Positions 45,101 to 53,361 of a DNA stretch of 64,000 bases are shown one piece after another (positions within the stretch are counted from its first letter, which is position 1; every line of letters starts with the position of its first letter). The translations under genes were made by a program, and so were the position numbers. This stretch comes from VXLM01 sp034421575. GTDB lineage: Bacteria > Chloroflexota > Dehalococcoidia > Lucifugimonadales > VXLM01. The notes under the pieces are model-generated. The model was not told the origin of the DNA, ran no database searches, and was given only the letters and a program-made list of their open reading frames with translations. The DNA lies in assembly GCA_034421575.1 (NCBI GenBank), contig DAOUKG010000028.1:27159-91158 (forward strand). Direction: 5' to 3'.

Positions 45101-47114
45101 CCAGAATGAAGACGGGTCATTTGAACAGGTTGGTGGAGTTCCCAACAGCTATCTCTACGGTGGACTCGAGGGAGCCACGGCACTAGCAGCATACGTAGCC
45201 ATTGCGCTTCATGAGGCAGGGGCAACCAGCAGCGCAGACCTCGCAATCGGATACTTGGAAGACCATCTGGACGAAATCGAAGACCCCTACACCATAGCAC
45301 TGGCTGCTTACGCCCTTGAGTTGGGTGACAGCACCAGTGCCGACGAAGCCCATGACCTGCTATTGGAGAAGGGCACTCGCGACGAGAACGGTCTTTACTG
45401 GGATACGACCGGGCCTCAGGCGGACTCGGCGCATTCCGGGTGGGCGAGGAGCACTGCGGTTGAGAACACAGGTTACGCCGTCCTCGCCCTCCTCGAACAT
45501 GGCGATCGAGCCAACGCCCAAGATGCGGCGCGCTGGCTGGTCACTCAACGGAACGCCTACGGAGGCTATCGTTCTACGCAGGATACCGTCGTGGGGCTCC
45601 AGGCGTTGATTCAATACAGCGTCGAGACTCAAAACGACATCGACTTGACCGTAACTCTGACATCGGGCGAATGGACCCAGGAAGTGAAGATAGACGCCGA
45701 AAACGCCGACATCGTCCAGGTTGTGAGCGTACCTGTAGGAGAGAACATCCAACTGGTTACGGACGGCGCAGGTGAGGCTGTAATCCAGGTTGTCCACAGA
45801 TTCAACCTCCCAGAGGAACAGTTGCAACCCGGCGAGGTGTTCTCACTCGACGTTGACTACAGTCCCGACAGCATCACGGTTGGTGACGTCATCTCGGTAT
45901 CGGCGACAGTGGACTTCGAGCCGCCGGTTGAATTGGATGTCGGCATGGTCATTCTCGACATCGCGCTTCCCACAGGTTTCTCCCCGGTCCTGGATACGTT
46001 GGACGCCCTCGTAGACGACAATCCGAAGGTCTGGCGGTATGACCTGACTGAGAGAAGCGTAGAACTCTACTTGGAAGACCTGGTTGTCAACGAGACCTTC
46101 GAGGTTACGTTCGACGCGGTTGCCGGGCATCCGATCATTACCAAGCCAACCACTTCCAAGGTGTATTCGTACTACAACCCGCGGTGGAGCACAGAGACCC
46201 TCGGTCCCAGTGTAATCGTGGCGGAAGACGAGCGAAGTGTGTGCCTCACCGGCGGCGCAGTATTGGATGGGACCAACGCCGGACTGATCTCAGATTGCGA
46301 GGCCCTCCTGCTGGCAAGGGATACCCTGGCAGGAAGCGCGATGCTCAATTGGTCAGAGGGGACGGCAATTGCGGACTGGGAGGGCATCACTCTCCAGGGA
46401 TCTCCCGAGCGTGTGACGACGTTGACTCTCAGTGACGGCGGGCTGAACGGCGAACTGCCCGACCTGAGCGGTCTGACAAGTCTCGTGAGGCTGGACCTTC
46501 GGGACAATATGCTCAATGGCGACATCCCATCCTCATTCGGCGATATGACCAACCTGACATACCTGTACCTCCACAGCAATGATCTGGACGGGGCAATACC
46601 GTCCGAATTGGGAGGAATGTCAAGCCTGCGGTATCTGTGGCTTCACAGCAACGAGTTGACCGGCAATATCCCGTCGGAGTTAGGCAATCTCGCTAATCTC
46701 CGGGACTTGAACCTGCACAGCAACCAATTGAGCGGATCCATCCCTGCCGAGTTTGGAGACCTAAGCAACCTGACGTATCTGAGGCTTCACCGTAATGAGC
46801 TGACGGGGGCGATACCCGGTGAACTTGGTGATTTAGGGAACTTGAGATTCATGTGGCTTCACGGAAATATGCTGGACGGGTCGATTCCCGCCTCCTTGGG
46901 AAACCTGGAGATGCTGGAGCGGCTATGGCTGAGTGAAAACAATCTAACGGGAGCGATTCCGGCTGAACTCGGTGAACTGAGTGGTCACAGCCTGGTCCAG
47001 TGGCGGCTCAGCGGCGGAGAGAACCAGTTTACCGGCTGCGTCCCAGCCGGTCTTGCCGCCATAGAAGACAGCGACATGGCCAGTCTCGGCCTTCAAACCT
47101 GCTCTGACTCGTGA
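42123..47114 (+). CDS. Alpha-2-macroglobulin/thioester protein fused to a C-terminal plant-type LRR domain
   Basis: A 1,663-residue secreted protein (signal sequence SRIAVLATAVALSLSWAV). Domains in order: MG2 motif (VETDKPLYKPGQDMHIRVLL) near residue 140; further macroglobulin domains; the A2M central domain (FFPETWLWSDVMTD, then ITTWMLRAVG) near 680-720; thioester motif SYGCGEQNM with Cys894 and Gln897; the alpha-toroid thioester domain to about 1180; a receptor-binding-type domain (GMVILDIALPTGF, ending KVYSYYNP) at about 1240-1360; then a Cys-capped LRR domain with about eight 24-residue repeats from about 1370 to the end. The thioester could bond covalently to targets. There is no lipobox, unlike E. 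coli A2M. ATG at 42123; an in-frame TTG lies two codons upstream. Confidence 0.93.
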   Translation: MSYSRIAVLATAVALSLSWAVGSDMPNFVSAQTPAETERPAVTSDAVDGYMVLAPSVLRSGQTESISVSLFSGQKPARGTVGLTLFGSTSLASASGDIEGTGAISLSVPRISPGTYYLFASGPGFSERAPVTVEAGDILFVETDKPLYKPGQDMHIRVLLLDIELKPLTGHITVEVRDAKGNKVYREVVQSDEFGMANLTMPLSNEPNLGNWNISASYGEQEADTQVSIEQYVLPKYEIEVDFAQDGGLVDEPIKGTVTAEYSFGKPVKGELRIVASKYTWEWEEFAEFTAEIDGTASFELPEPGYVSGGRGPDGAGNISLEVTVEEKETGYKETTTASHTVVHSSVSLRLIPEGSSFKPSLPFSVLLVTESPDRSLTDYEVGLETYYLDDGLSVTYAEESRLKTVDGKALLTITPPAGSVAVAILADAGGSYASTLLKAAHSPSNSFIHLEQVSSSLSAGEQAQFKAHSTEPDGSFHYEVISRGRVVLSDVSASSDIGFTVTPVMANMPKLVVYQVMSNGEVAADTLPFTVADSYPLEIDAAFDKAEVRPGDEVEITLTTDGQAKVGVTAVDRSVYLLGDNRINLRQVFDELDRFNLEPEIDYYDDYYYSEITTLGAAETLKDAGLVVMSNREVPVGRTHYRRPLGSGGFADVAAASAPALGSGSDDLADVRRVRQFFPETWLWSDVMTDEAGSASISAEAPDSITTWMLRAVGMSKEHGLGITETQLRVFQPFFLQVDLPYSAIRGEEFSAKVVLHNYLDTSQQFFVELEESEDFELLDDAAKTVTVGPNDLKVVHFKIRLTELGSLPIKVTARSRDESDAVIRELIVVPEGVPQEIVTNKILAGGESTAFSNALPPGSIDGSARTHVTLSGSVLSQTLEGLENLLQMSYGCGEQNMVLFAPNVFVARYLEQTGQFKPDVMSRAEHLMMTGYQQQLMFRRADGSFATWGDRSPSGSIWLTAFVLKTLAQAKSFIYVDQEVISGAAQWILDHQNEDGSFEQVGGVPNSYLYGGLEGATALAAYVAIALHEAGATSSADLAIGYLEDHLDEIEDPYTIALAAYALELGDSTSADEAHDLLLEKGTRDENGLYWDTTGPQADSAHSGWARSTAVENTGYAVLALLEHGDRANAQDAARWLVTQRNAYGGYRSTQDTVVGLQALIQYSVETQNDIDLTVTLTSGEWTQEVKIDAENADIVQVVSVPVGENIQLVTDGAGEAVIQVVHRFNLPEEQLQPGEVFSLDVDYSPDSITVGDVISVSATVDFEPPVELDVGMVILDIALPTGFSPVLDTLDALVDDNPKVWRYDLTERSVELYLEDLVVNETFEVTFDAVAGHPIITKPTTSKVYSYYNPRWSTETLGPSVIVAEDERSVCLTGGAVLDGTNAGLISDCEALLLARDTLAGSAMLNWSEGTAIADWEGITLQGSPERVTTLTLSDGGLNGELPDLSGLTSLVRLDLRDNMLNGDIPSSFGDMTNLTYLYLHSNDLDGAIPSELGGMSSLRYLWLHSNELTGNIPSELGNLANLRDLNLHSNQLSGSIPAEFGDLSNLTYLRLHRNELTGAIPGELGDLGNLRFMWLHGNMLDGSIPASLGNLEMLERLWLSENNLTGAIPAELGELSGHSLVQWRLSGGENQFTGCVPAGLAAIEDSDMASLGLQTCSDS

Positions 47115-47138
47115 ACGTCCTCTACAGTCCGTGAACCC

Positions 47139-47210
47139 CGTTCGCCCTGAGCATGTCGAAGGGTGAGCTTGTCGCAGGGCGCGCGGGGCGTAACGCTGCT
47201 CAGGACGAGC
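47139..47210. repeat. Composite palindromic repeat
   Basis: TTCGCCCTGAGCATGTCGAA with an added GGGTGAGCTTGTCGCAGGG, then GGGGCGTAACGCTGCTCAGG. It is the third copy of the composite element at 8141 and 13142 and lies between convergent genes. Confidence 0.78.
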
Positions 47211-47304
47211 GGGTGATAATCACCGTTAGATGTCCCTAAGAACACTTCGGAAACCACCCTCTATGGAAGCGAGCACACCTTTCGTCGGAGAACCGAACGC
47301 GGCG

Positions 47305-48369
47305 TCAAGGCAGTGGGTTCCAGCGAAGACCGAGGGCTACGGCAACAAGGGCGAGCAGAGCGGCCAATGCCGTGAACACCGCAGACACTTCCACGCGTAC
47401 CGTGTTCTTTCTCAACTGCACAGGTATCGTGGCGAAGACCTCGATTAGCTCGTCGGCGCTTTCGGCCAAGTAGTATTCGGCCCCGGTCATCTCTGCGACG
47501 CTCATGAGCGTCTGCTCGTCCAGTTGGAGGAAGCCGATGCGTCCGAATCTTCCGAAACCGCCTCGACCAATGCGGTTTGCCAGATCGTCGGAACCCAGTT
47601 GTTCAGGCGTGCACTGCAATAGAGAAGGGGTTGTTGTGCCGAAGCCGATCGTGTAGACACGAACACCGCGGTCGCTGGCCGCCTGGGCGGCCACCAACGG
47701 GAACACACCTCGATTGCTCGCACCGTCGGTGAGGAGCACGATCACGTCTGGCTGCATATTGTCTTCGGTAAACGAGTCCTGCCGGTCTTCGAGGGGGACC
47801 GAATACACGCGAGTGGCGGGAATGTTCGGGTTTATCTCGGCAAGCGCGTCCAACGAACGAGTGATGGCGCTTCCAACCGCCGTCATGCGCGCCGTTGTCA
47901 GGTTCGACACGGCGTCTTTGAGAATCCCCCTGTCCGTCGTGGGCGGTACGATGAGCTGAGCTATGCCGGCGAAGGCGACGATGCCCACGTGCGTGCCCGG
48001 TTCCTGGCTCTCAATGAAGCGCTCGGCGGCATCCTGGGCCACCGTCAGTCTATTGGGATAGATGTCGTCTGCACACATGCTCAGGGACACATCCAGCGCC
48101 AGCATGACCGTAGTCCTGCTGGAGGCGACGGTGACGTTTGCGAACGGGCGGGACATAGCCAGAATGAGCAAAGCAAGCGCGAGCACGAGAAGGGCGAAGG
48201 GCAAGTGGCGTCGCCACCTCATCCCGGAGGGCATCGCCTGCCTGATCAGCGACAGGCTTGAGTAGTGGACGGCAAACCGCCTTCTACGCCTCAGCACCAG
48301 CGCGTACGCCAGCACAACCAGCGGTATTGCCGCCAGCAGGAGTAGATATGTGGGCCAGAGCAGTCCCAT
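47305..48369 (-). CDS. von Willebrand factor A domain membrane protein (BatA/BatB-like)
   Basis: A 354-residue protein. It has two N-terminal hydrophobic segments (WPTYLLLLAAIPLVVLAYAL and FALLVLALALLILAM), a vWA domain with an intact MIDAS start (MLALDVSLSM, DxSxS) and VIVLLTDGASNRG, and a C-terminal transmembrane helix (FTALAALLALVAVALGL). This matches Bat-type proteins encoded beside MoxR and DUF58 genes. The vWA domain would face the cell exterior and bind partners through a metal. It is the last gene of the operon, 13 bp after the other vWA gene. Confidence 0.9.
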   Translation of the reverse strand: MGLLWPTYLLLLAAIPLVVLAYALVLRRRRRFAVHYSSLSLIRQAMPSGMRWRRHLPFALLVLALALLILAMSRPFANVTVASSRTTVMLALDVSLSMCADDIYPNRLTVAQDAAERFIESQEPGTHVGIVAFAGIAQLIVPPTTDRGILKDAVSNLTTARMTAVGSAITRSLDALAEINPNIPATRVYSVPLEDRQDSFTEDNMQPDVIVLLTDGASNRGVFPLVAAQAASDRGVRVYTIGFGTTTPSLLQCTPEQLGSDDLANRIGRGGFGRFGRIGFLQLDEQTLMSVAEMTGAEYYLAESADELIEVFATIPVQLRKNTVRVEVSAVFTALAALLALVAVALGLRWNPLP

Positions 48370-48382
48370 GTGTGTCCTCCGG

Positions 48383-49363
48383 CTACGGCATCCGGCCGAA
48401 CCAAAGCAGCGACAGAGCGCTTCCGGCGAGGAGCATCAGCGCACTCACCCCTCCCAGGGTGGATGTAATCTCAACCTCTTGGGGCTCGACTATGAACTCC
48501 GTTTCCAGCTTCTTGTAGACCGACGGCACATTGTCCGCATCCTCGATCTTGAAGTAGATGCCCTCGGCGAGTAACGCAATTTCCTCGAGGACCGGCTCAT
48601 TCAAACTGGTAAAGAGGTTGAAGCCGTCAACTTCAATGACCGTCCCTTCCGAGGTGCCGAGACCGACGGTGTGGACACGGACACCCCGCTCGATTGCCAT
48701 CTGCGCGACTTCGATAGGATCGAGTTGGTCCGTATTTTCTCCGTCCGTCAGCAGCACTATGACGGCAGGAGCCAGGGCGCGTGCAGTTTCTTGATCCGAG
48801 GCTTCACTCTCAGAGCCATCGCCGGAGTCCGTCGAGACCAAGTCCAGAGCGGTGAGTATCCCCCTTCCAAGGGATGTCCCAGTCTGAGGAACCAGCCGGT
48901 TGATGGTGGCGTACAGTTCCTCGTCATCGTCGGTGGGCGGCTGCACGACGAGTCCGCCCTCTCCAAAGGCCACGGCCCCAATCTTGGCGCCTGCCGGTCG
49001 GCCGTCGACAAGTGTTCTCGCAACCTCCTTTGCCGCGTCCATCCTGGTCGGCTCGATATCTTCGGCGGCCATGCTTGCCGAAACGTCAAACGCCAGCACG
49101 ACAGTGCCCTCCATGCGTGGCACCGGGAGTGTAAGCATAGGTCGGGCCGAAGCCAGCACCAGGAGGGCTATGCCAAAAAGAAGGATGATCGGCGGTATGT
49201 GGCGTCGCCTGCCCGCCGTAAGTGATGTTCCTTCCCGTACGACGCCCAAGGTTCCCAGGCTGGCCGCGTCCCTACCCCGCTTCTGCTGCAAGTGCAAGTA
49301 GCCAACTACGCACACGGGTATCGCGAGAAGGGAGAGGAGAGCCCAGGGCCATACGAATGACAC
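48383..49363 (-). CDS. von Willebrand factor A domain membrane protein (BatA-like)
   Basis: A 326-residue paralog of the downstream vWA protein. It has N-terminal hydrophobic segments (FVWPWALLSLLAIPVCVVGY and PPIILLFGIALLVLASA), MIDAS motif VLAFDVSASM, VIVLLTDGENTDQLDP and a C-terminal membrane helix (ALMLLAGSALSLLWFG). It begins 3 bp after the stop of the DUF58 gene on the same strand. It probably forms a complex with the second vWA protein under control of the MoxR ATPase. Confidence 0.9.
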   Translation of the reverse strand: MSFVWPWALLSLLAIPVCVVGYLHLQQKRGRDAASLGTLGVVREGTSLTAGRRRHIPPIILLFGIALLVLASARPMLTLPVPRMEGTVVLAFDVSASMAAEDIEPTRMDAAKEVARTLVDGRPAGAKIGAVAFGEGGLVVQPPTDDDEELYATINRLVPQTGTSLGRGILTALDLVSTDSGDGSESEASDQETARALAPAVIVLLTDGENTDQLDPIEVAQMAIERGVRVHTVGLGTSEGTVIEVDGFNLFTSLNEPVLEEIALLAEGIYFKIEDADNVPSVYKKLETEFIVEPQEVEITSTLGGVSALMLLAGSALSLLWFGRMP

Positions 49364-49366
49364 CTT

Positions 49367-50296
49367 CTATACCCCCTGTTGTCGCATCCGGGCGCGGCGG
49401 CGCAACGTGGCGAACCGCATGATGGCCAGCACGAGATCGTCCTCCGTGGACAGTGGGAGTTCGTGCACACCTGTGCGCTTGAAGGCCCGCGCAAGCTCCG
49501 CCTCGCGCCGGCGCGCTGCCTCGTGGAATCGCTGTCTGAACCCCCTGTCGCTTGTGTCGACGCTCAACTGGGCGCCCGTTTCGGAGTCTTCGACCAGCAC
49601 GACGCCTACATCGGGGAGATCGAGTTCACGCGGATCCCAGAGCCGGACGGCCAGCAGCTCGTGCCTTCTGTTGAGCTGATCCAAGGCTCTGTCCCAACCG
49701 GGCATGCATATGAAGTCGGATACCAAGAAGACCAGCGACCGCCGCTTGATGCTGTTGAACGCGGACTCCAGCAGTTGGGTCAAGTCGGTCATTGCTCCGG
49801 CGGGGGATGAATGCTGTCTCTGGATATCGTTTATCAGGCGAAGCACTTGGAGCCGCCCCCTTCTGGGAGGAATCGCCACGTGGGTGTTGTTGTCATAGAG
49901 GACCGCACCCACGCGATTCCCGTTACGAGTTAGAAGACGAGCCAACACACCCACAAAGTCGACAAGCACAGACTCTTTGCGACGCTCCAAGGCGCCAAAG
50001 GCCATCGATGGGCTGAGATCCAGCAGGAACCACGCGTTGATCTCCCGGTCTTCCAAGAATTTGCGAACGTAGGGAAAGTCCATACGCGCGGTGACGTTCC
50101 AGTCGATGTGACGTATCTCATCAGGCGGTTGATACTCGCGCAACTCGGCAAAGTCCAGGCCACCGCCCATGAATAGGCTGTGGTAATCGCCCTGAAGTAT
50201 TCCATCCAGGCGGCGCAGCACCTGCCATTCAAGGCGGTGAAGCACCCGGTCGGGGGTTGTCCGCTCGCTAGGTTGTACGAGAGCCTGCGTACTCAC
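49367..50296 (-). CDS. DUF58 domain protein
   Basis: A 309-residue protein with the DUF58 signature GLDFAELREYQPPDEIRHID followed by WNVTARMD. It has a vWA-like fold with ILDLSPSM-type residues (FLLDLSPSMAFG) and VFLVSDFICMPGWDRAL. These proteins accompany MoxR ATPases and vWA proteins and are thought to link the two. The reading frame overlaps the end of moxR by 29 bp; a start inside the overlap is normal for a coupled operon. Confidence 0.92.
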   Translation of the reverse strand: MSTQALVQPSERTTPDRVLHRLEWQVLRRLDGILQGDYHSLFMGGGLDFAELREYQPPDEIRHIDWNVTARMDFPYVRKFLEDREINAWFLLDLSPSMAFGALERRKESVLVDFVGVLARLLTRNGNRVGAVLYDNNTHVAIPPRRGRLQVLRLINDIQRQHSSPAGAMTDLTQLLESAFNSIKRRSLVFLVSDFICMPGWDRALDQLNRRHELLAVRLWDPRELDLPDVGVVLVEDSETGAQLSVDTSDRGFRQRFHEAARRREAELARAFKRTGVHELPLSTEDDLVLAIMRFATLRRRARMRQQGV

Positions 50297-51275
50297 GTAA
50301 CGGCACCTCGGGCATTGGGATTGCCTCCATGAACCTACTCAGTATTTCATCGCTGTCGACATTGTCAGACAGCGCCTCATATGAAAGTACGAGACGGTGC
50401 CTCATGACGTCGAGCGCCACGTCGCGAACGTCTTCCGGAAGGGCATAGTCGCGTCCGCGCACGAAGGCCAGGGCCCGGCCCGCGACTATCATGTTGATGG
50501 AAGCCCGCGGGCTGGCTCCGAACAGTATGTAGCGGCTGAGTTCTCCGAGTCCGCACGAATCGGGTTGGCGAGTGGCGGTCACCAGCCTCACCGAGTAGTC
50601 GATGAGCGCGGGGTCCACGTAGACGCTGTCCGCCTGACGCTGCAGACCAATAGTTTCCTCGATGCTCAGGACGGACTGTACGGCCTGCAGTGCGCTCGTC
50701 ATCCGTTCAACGATCACGAACTCCTCGGTGGCGTTTGGGTAGCCAACGAGCACCTTAAGCATGAAACGGTCGACCTGCGCCTCGGGGAGGGGATAAGTGC
50801 CCTCCGCCTCGATGGGGTTTTGCGTCGCCATAACGAGGAACGGGTTTGGCACGGGGTAGGACTCGCGTCCGATGGTGACCTGCCGCTCCTGCATTACTTC
50901 AAGCAGAGCGCTCTGAACCTTAGCCGGGGCGCGGTTTATCTCATCCGCCAGCAGCAGGTTGGTGAGGACGGGCCCCAGGGACGTGTTGAACTCACCGGTC
51001 TTCTGATTGTAGATTCGGGTACCCACCAGGTCGGCGGGCATCAGATCGGGAGTAAACTGGATGCGCTGAAACTCACCGCCGATGGCTTGCGCGAGCGTCT
51101 TGACCGCCATCGTCTTTGCCAGCCCGGGCACGCCTTCGACGAGGATGTGGCCTCTCGCGAGCAAGGCCACGACCATGCGTTCAAGCAGGTGGTCCTGGCC
51201 CACGATGACCTTCTTCACCTCGTAGAGTACCCGCTCCATCGGTTGGCTTTTCGCACTATTCGTCATGCCTTCCAT
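50268..51275 (-). CDS. MoxR-family AAA+ ATPase
   Basis: A 335-residue AAA+ ATPase. Motifs are Walker A GVPGLAKTMAVKTLA, Walker B NLLLADEINRAPAKVQSALLE, sensor 1 in FLVMATQNPIEAEGTYPLPEAQVDRF and the C-terminal lid with SPRASINMIVAGRALAFVRGR. MoxR proteins act as chaperones that mature or activate vWA-domain partners, which are encoded just downstream. The M-E-G-M start lies 15 bp after the protease stop; an internal ATG four codons later is also possible. Confidence 0.94.
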   Translation of the reverse strand: MEGMTNSAKSQPMERVLYEVKKVIVGQDHLLERMVVALLARGHILVEGVPGLAKTMAVKTLAQAIGGEFQRIQFTPDLMPADLVGTRIYNQKTGEFNTSLGPVLTNLLLADEINRAPAKVQSALLEVMQERQVTIGRESYPVPNPFLVMATQNPIEAEGTYPLPEAQVDRFMLKVLVGYPNATEEFVIVERMTSALQAVQSVLSIEETIGLQRQADSVYVDPALIDYSVRLVTATRQPDSCGLGELSRYILFGASPRASINMIVAGRALAFVRGRDYALPEDVRDVALDVMRHRLVLSYEALSDNVDSDEILSRFMEAIPMPEVPLREYAGSRTT

Positions 51276-51290
51276 TCACCTCTCGGTCAA

Positions 51291-52184
51291 CTATTGCGCG
51301 GGACCGCCCGCAGTGACAACGGCCTCGTCGATCGGCACCGCGAATCCTATACCAATGAATACTTCCTGATCGGTCGGGTTGACCAGCCCCGTGACGATGC
51401 CAACGACCTGGCCTCTTCGGTCCAGGAGCGGCCCGCCCGAGTTGCCGGGATTGACCGCGGCGTCGAATTGGATGAGTCCTCTCAACGACTGATCCCTGCC
51501 AGGGAGTTTGAACTCGCGCTGCACGCCTGACACAACGCCTGCACTCATCGAGCCCACGAGACCGAGCGGGTTGCCTACGGTGAAAACCTCGTCGCCGACG
51601 CGAACCGAGGACGAAGCGCCAATGGTCGCCGGCACGATGAGGTTCGGCGTCGTGTAGGGCGTCAAAACCGCTACGTCTCTAAACGGGTCGGAATCCGCGA
51701 CGGCAGCGGTCGTTCGGGTCCCGTCCGCGAAGGATAGCTGTATCTCCGTCGCACCGTCGACAACATGCAGAGCGGTAATCACCTCGCCATCGTCATTAAC
51801 AACCACGCCGCTACCGACGCCAATGCCCTCATCTTCATCACCTTTGTCGGTCTGAACGACAACAAGGGACGGCAGGATTGATCGATAGACTTCGTTAGGT
51901 TTGACCTGGTCAGGCAGTTCAGCGTCGATTGCCTCCGCGACCGCGTCGTCCACGTCCGAAGCGGTGAGGCGTATGTCATCGCTGCCAAAGGCTCTCCATA
52001 TCAGCAGCACGAGCAGCAGCGACATTACGCCCAGGACGATCCATGTTACCGGGGCAGACCGTCTGCGCAGTGTGCGATAGTACCTGCTCCAAGGAGACGA
52101 TCTAGGCGTCGATGGGCTCTCAGGGGTCTCAGGTGCCTGCCTCTTCGGGCCCGGCCTGTATGGCGGATTAATTCCCGAGCGCAA
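51291..52184 (-). CDS. Membrane-anchored trypsin-like serine protease (S1C/HtrA-like, no PDZ)
   Basis: A 297-residue protein. A proline-rich cytoplasmic N-terminus is followed by one transmembrane helix (VTWIVLGVMSLLLVLLIW, about 45-62) and a trypsin-like domain. Catalytic His is in VITALHVVDGA, Asp in DPFRDVAVLTPY and Ser in VNPGNSGGPLLDRRG. The C-terminal PDZ domain of HtrA is missing. The TTG start at 52184 has AGGAGG a few bases upstream. It is the first gene of a five-gene operon with MoxR, DUF58 and two vWA proteins, and may cleave partners at the outer face of the membrane. Confidence 0.88.
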   Translation of the reverse strand: MRSGINPPYRPGPKRQAPETPESPSTPRSSPWSRYYRTLRRRSAPVTWIVLGVMSLLLVLLIWRAFGSDDIRLTASDVDDAVAEAIDAELPDQVKPNEVYRSILPSLVVVQTDKGDEDEGIGVGSGVVVNDDGEVITALHVVDGATEIQLSFADGTRTTAAVADSDPFRDVAVLTPYTTPNLIVPATIGASSSVRVGDEVFTVGNPLGLVGSMSAGVVSGVQREFKLPGRDQSLRGLIQFDAAVNPGNSGGPLLDRRGQVVGIVTGLVNPTDQEVFIGIGFAVPIDEAVVTAGGPAQ

Positions 52185-53361
52185 CCCTTCCTCCTCGCTC
52201 CTACAAGAACCATGCGCCGAACACGTGCCAGTCGAAAATCATCAATGCTAGCCACAGGCCTCTCTTGTGAGGGTAACACATAAGCGTTGTGACAATGTGA
52301 AGGTAGGTTTTGCAGACGATCTCAGATGCGAGAGATCGGACGTGAGCAACTCACGGAGTGCTTCAAAGGAGGGGGATTCGTCGCCGGTGATCTTGGCACG
52401 TTCGTCCCAAGCACCAACGAGTACCTTGAGCTGCCAGAGAAGCGACCGTGTGAATCTTCCACCTTCCCCGACGACATAGGGCCGCACCGAAGAGCGCGTT
52501 CAGGCGGCGAGACTCACTCGCAGTGATTCATCGACCGTTCGGTAGTTTCGAGGAATTCGAGACCGTGACCAGCAGTTGTCGCGGCGTAGGCAGACATTGC
52601 TGCCCTTTTCGTCGATATCATAGGGAGGAGTGTACCCCTTATATTGGATACTAACTGATCAGAAATGAAGGTGTAAATCCGGATAACCGGAAACGCACCT
52701 GGATTGAAGGTGGATGAGAGACTGACGGGTGCAGTTGAAGGCTCTGAAAGATAATGAATGCACCGCGTCAGCTGAAATTCAGGATATGGCAAAGATCCTC
52801 ATAGCTCAGGGAGGTGCAGTTCTGTCTACAGTGAGAGGTGGTGAGCCGGGGCATACTGTAGACAGAACTTTCGAATTCTTGGTCCACCTTTAGCATCTCG
52901 ACGATTCCGGTAATATTAGCTTGGAGCATTTTCGTGACCCAGTCACTGGGGTTCCCCATTGCTGCCGAGTACCAATGCAAAACACGCGGAGTCCAGAGGA
53001 TAGTTCTAGGGATCCGACCTTGAACGCAAAAAGTCCAGCGATACCAAACCCAATTCTCGGTTCGAGCTTTGGCTAGCAGGCTAGGCCGGACAATGTACGG
53101 AACCAAGTCCGGCTCACAGCTAGCTTCGGCCCTAGCAAGTCTCCTTCCCAAAGCACAGGCGAAAGCGATCCTGCAGAAATCTCACATTCGTTTTCTCTTG
53201 ATTCGAATGACGTTTGAGTACCCACACGCAGATAGAACAACGGTGCCAAACCGACTCGGTTGACAAAGCGTAAACGCTATAGTAGCTTTACGGCACTTCT
53301 TTCAAAGCGGGTGTACTGATTCTTCAAGGTCTGGTTGTACTAATTACGAAAAGGAGTTGGT
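52185..53361. other. Long intergenic stretch between divergent operons
   Basis: About 1.2 kb with no confident gene. A weak minus-strand frame at 52248-52487 is listed separately. A second minus-strand frame at 52768-53151 (127 codons from a TTG, containing NWVWYRWTFCVQGRIPRTIL) has no ribosome-binding site or recognised domain. A TTGACA hexamer at 53260-53265, followed by TATAGT after only 12 bp, lies upstream of the binding-protein gene; the spacing is too short for a confident promoter. Confidence 0.5.
52248..52487 (-). CDS. Small hypothetical protein (weakly supported)
   Basis: A 79-codon frame from a GTG, directly upstream of and on the same strand as the protease operon. The sequence (SLLWQLKVLVGAWDERAKIT, then SFEALRELLTSDLSHL) reads like a helical protein but matches no family I know, and no good ribosome-binding site is seen. 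It may be a leader or chance. Confidence 0.28.
   Translation of the reverse strand: MRPYVVGEGGRFTRSLLWQLKVLVGAWDERAKITGDESPSFEALRELLTSDLSHLRSSAKPTFTLSQRLCVTLTREACG

Noticed and set aside
53260..53283. Promoter with TTGACA and TATAGT before the binding-protein gene
   Set aside because: The 12-bp spacing is too short for a standard sigma-70 promoter; mentioned only as a weak possibility.
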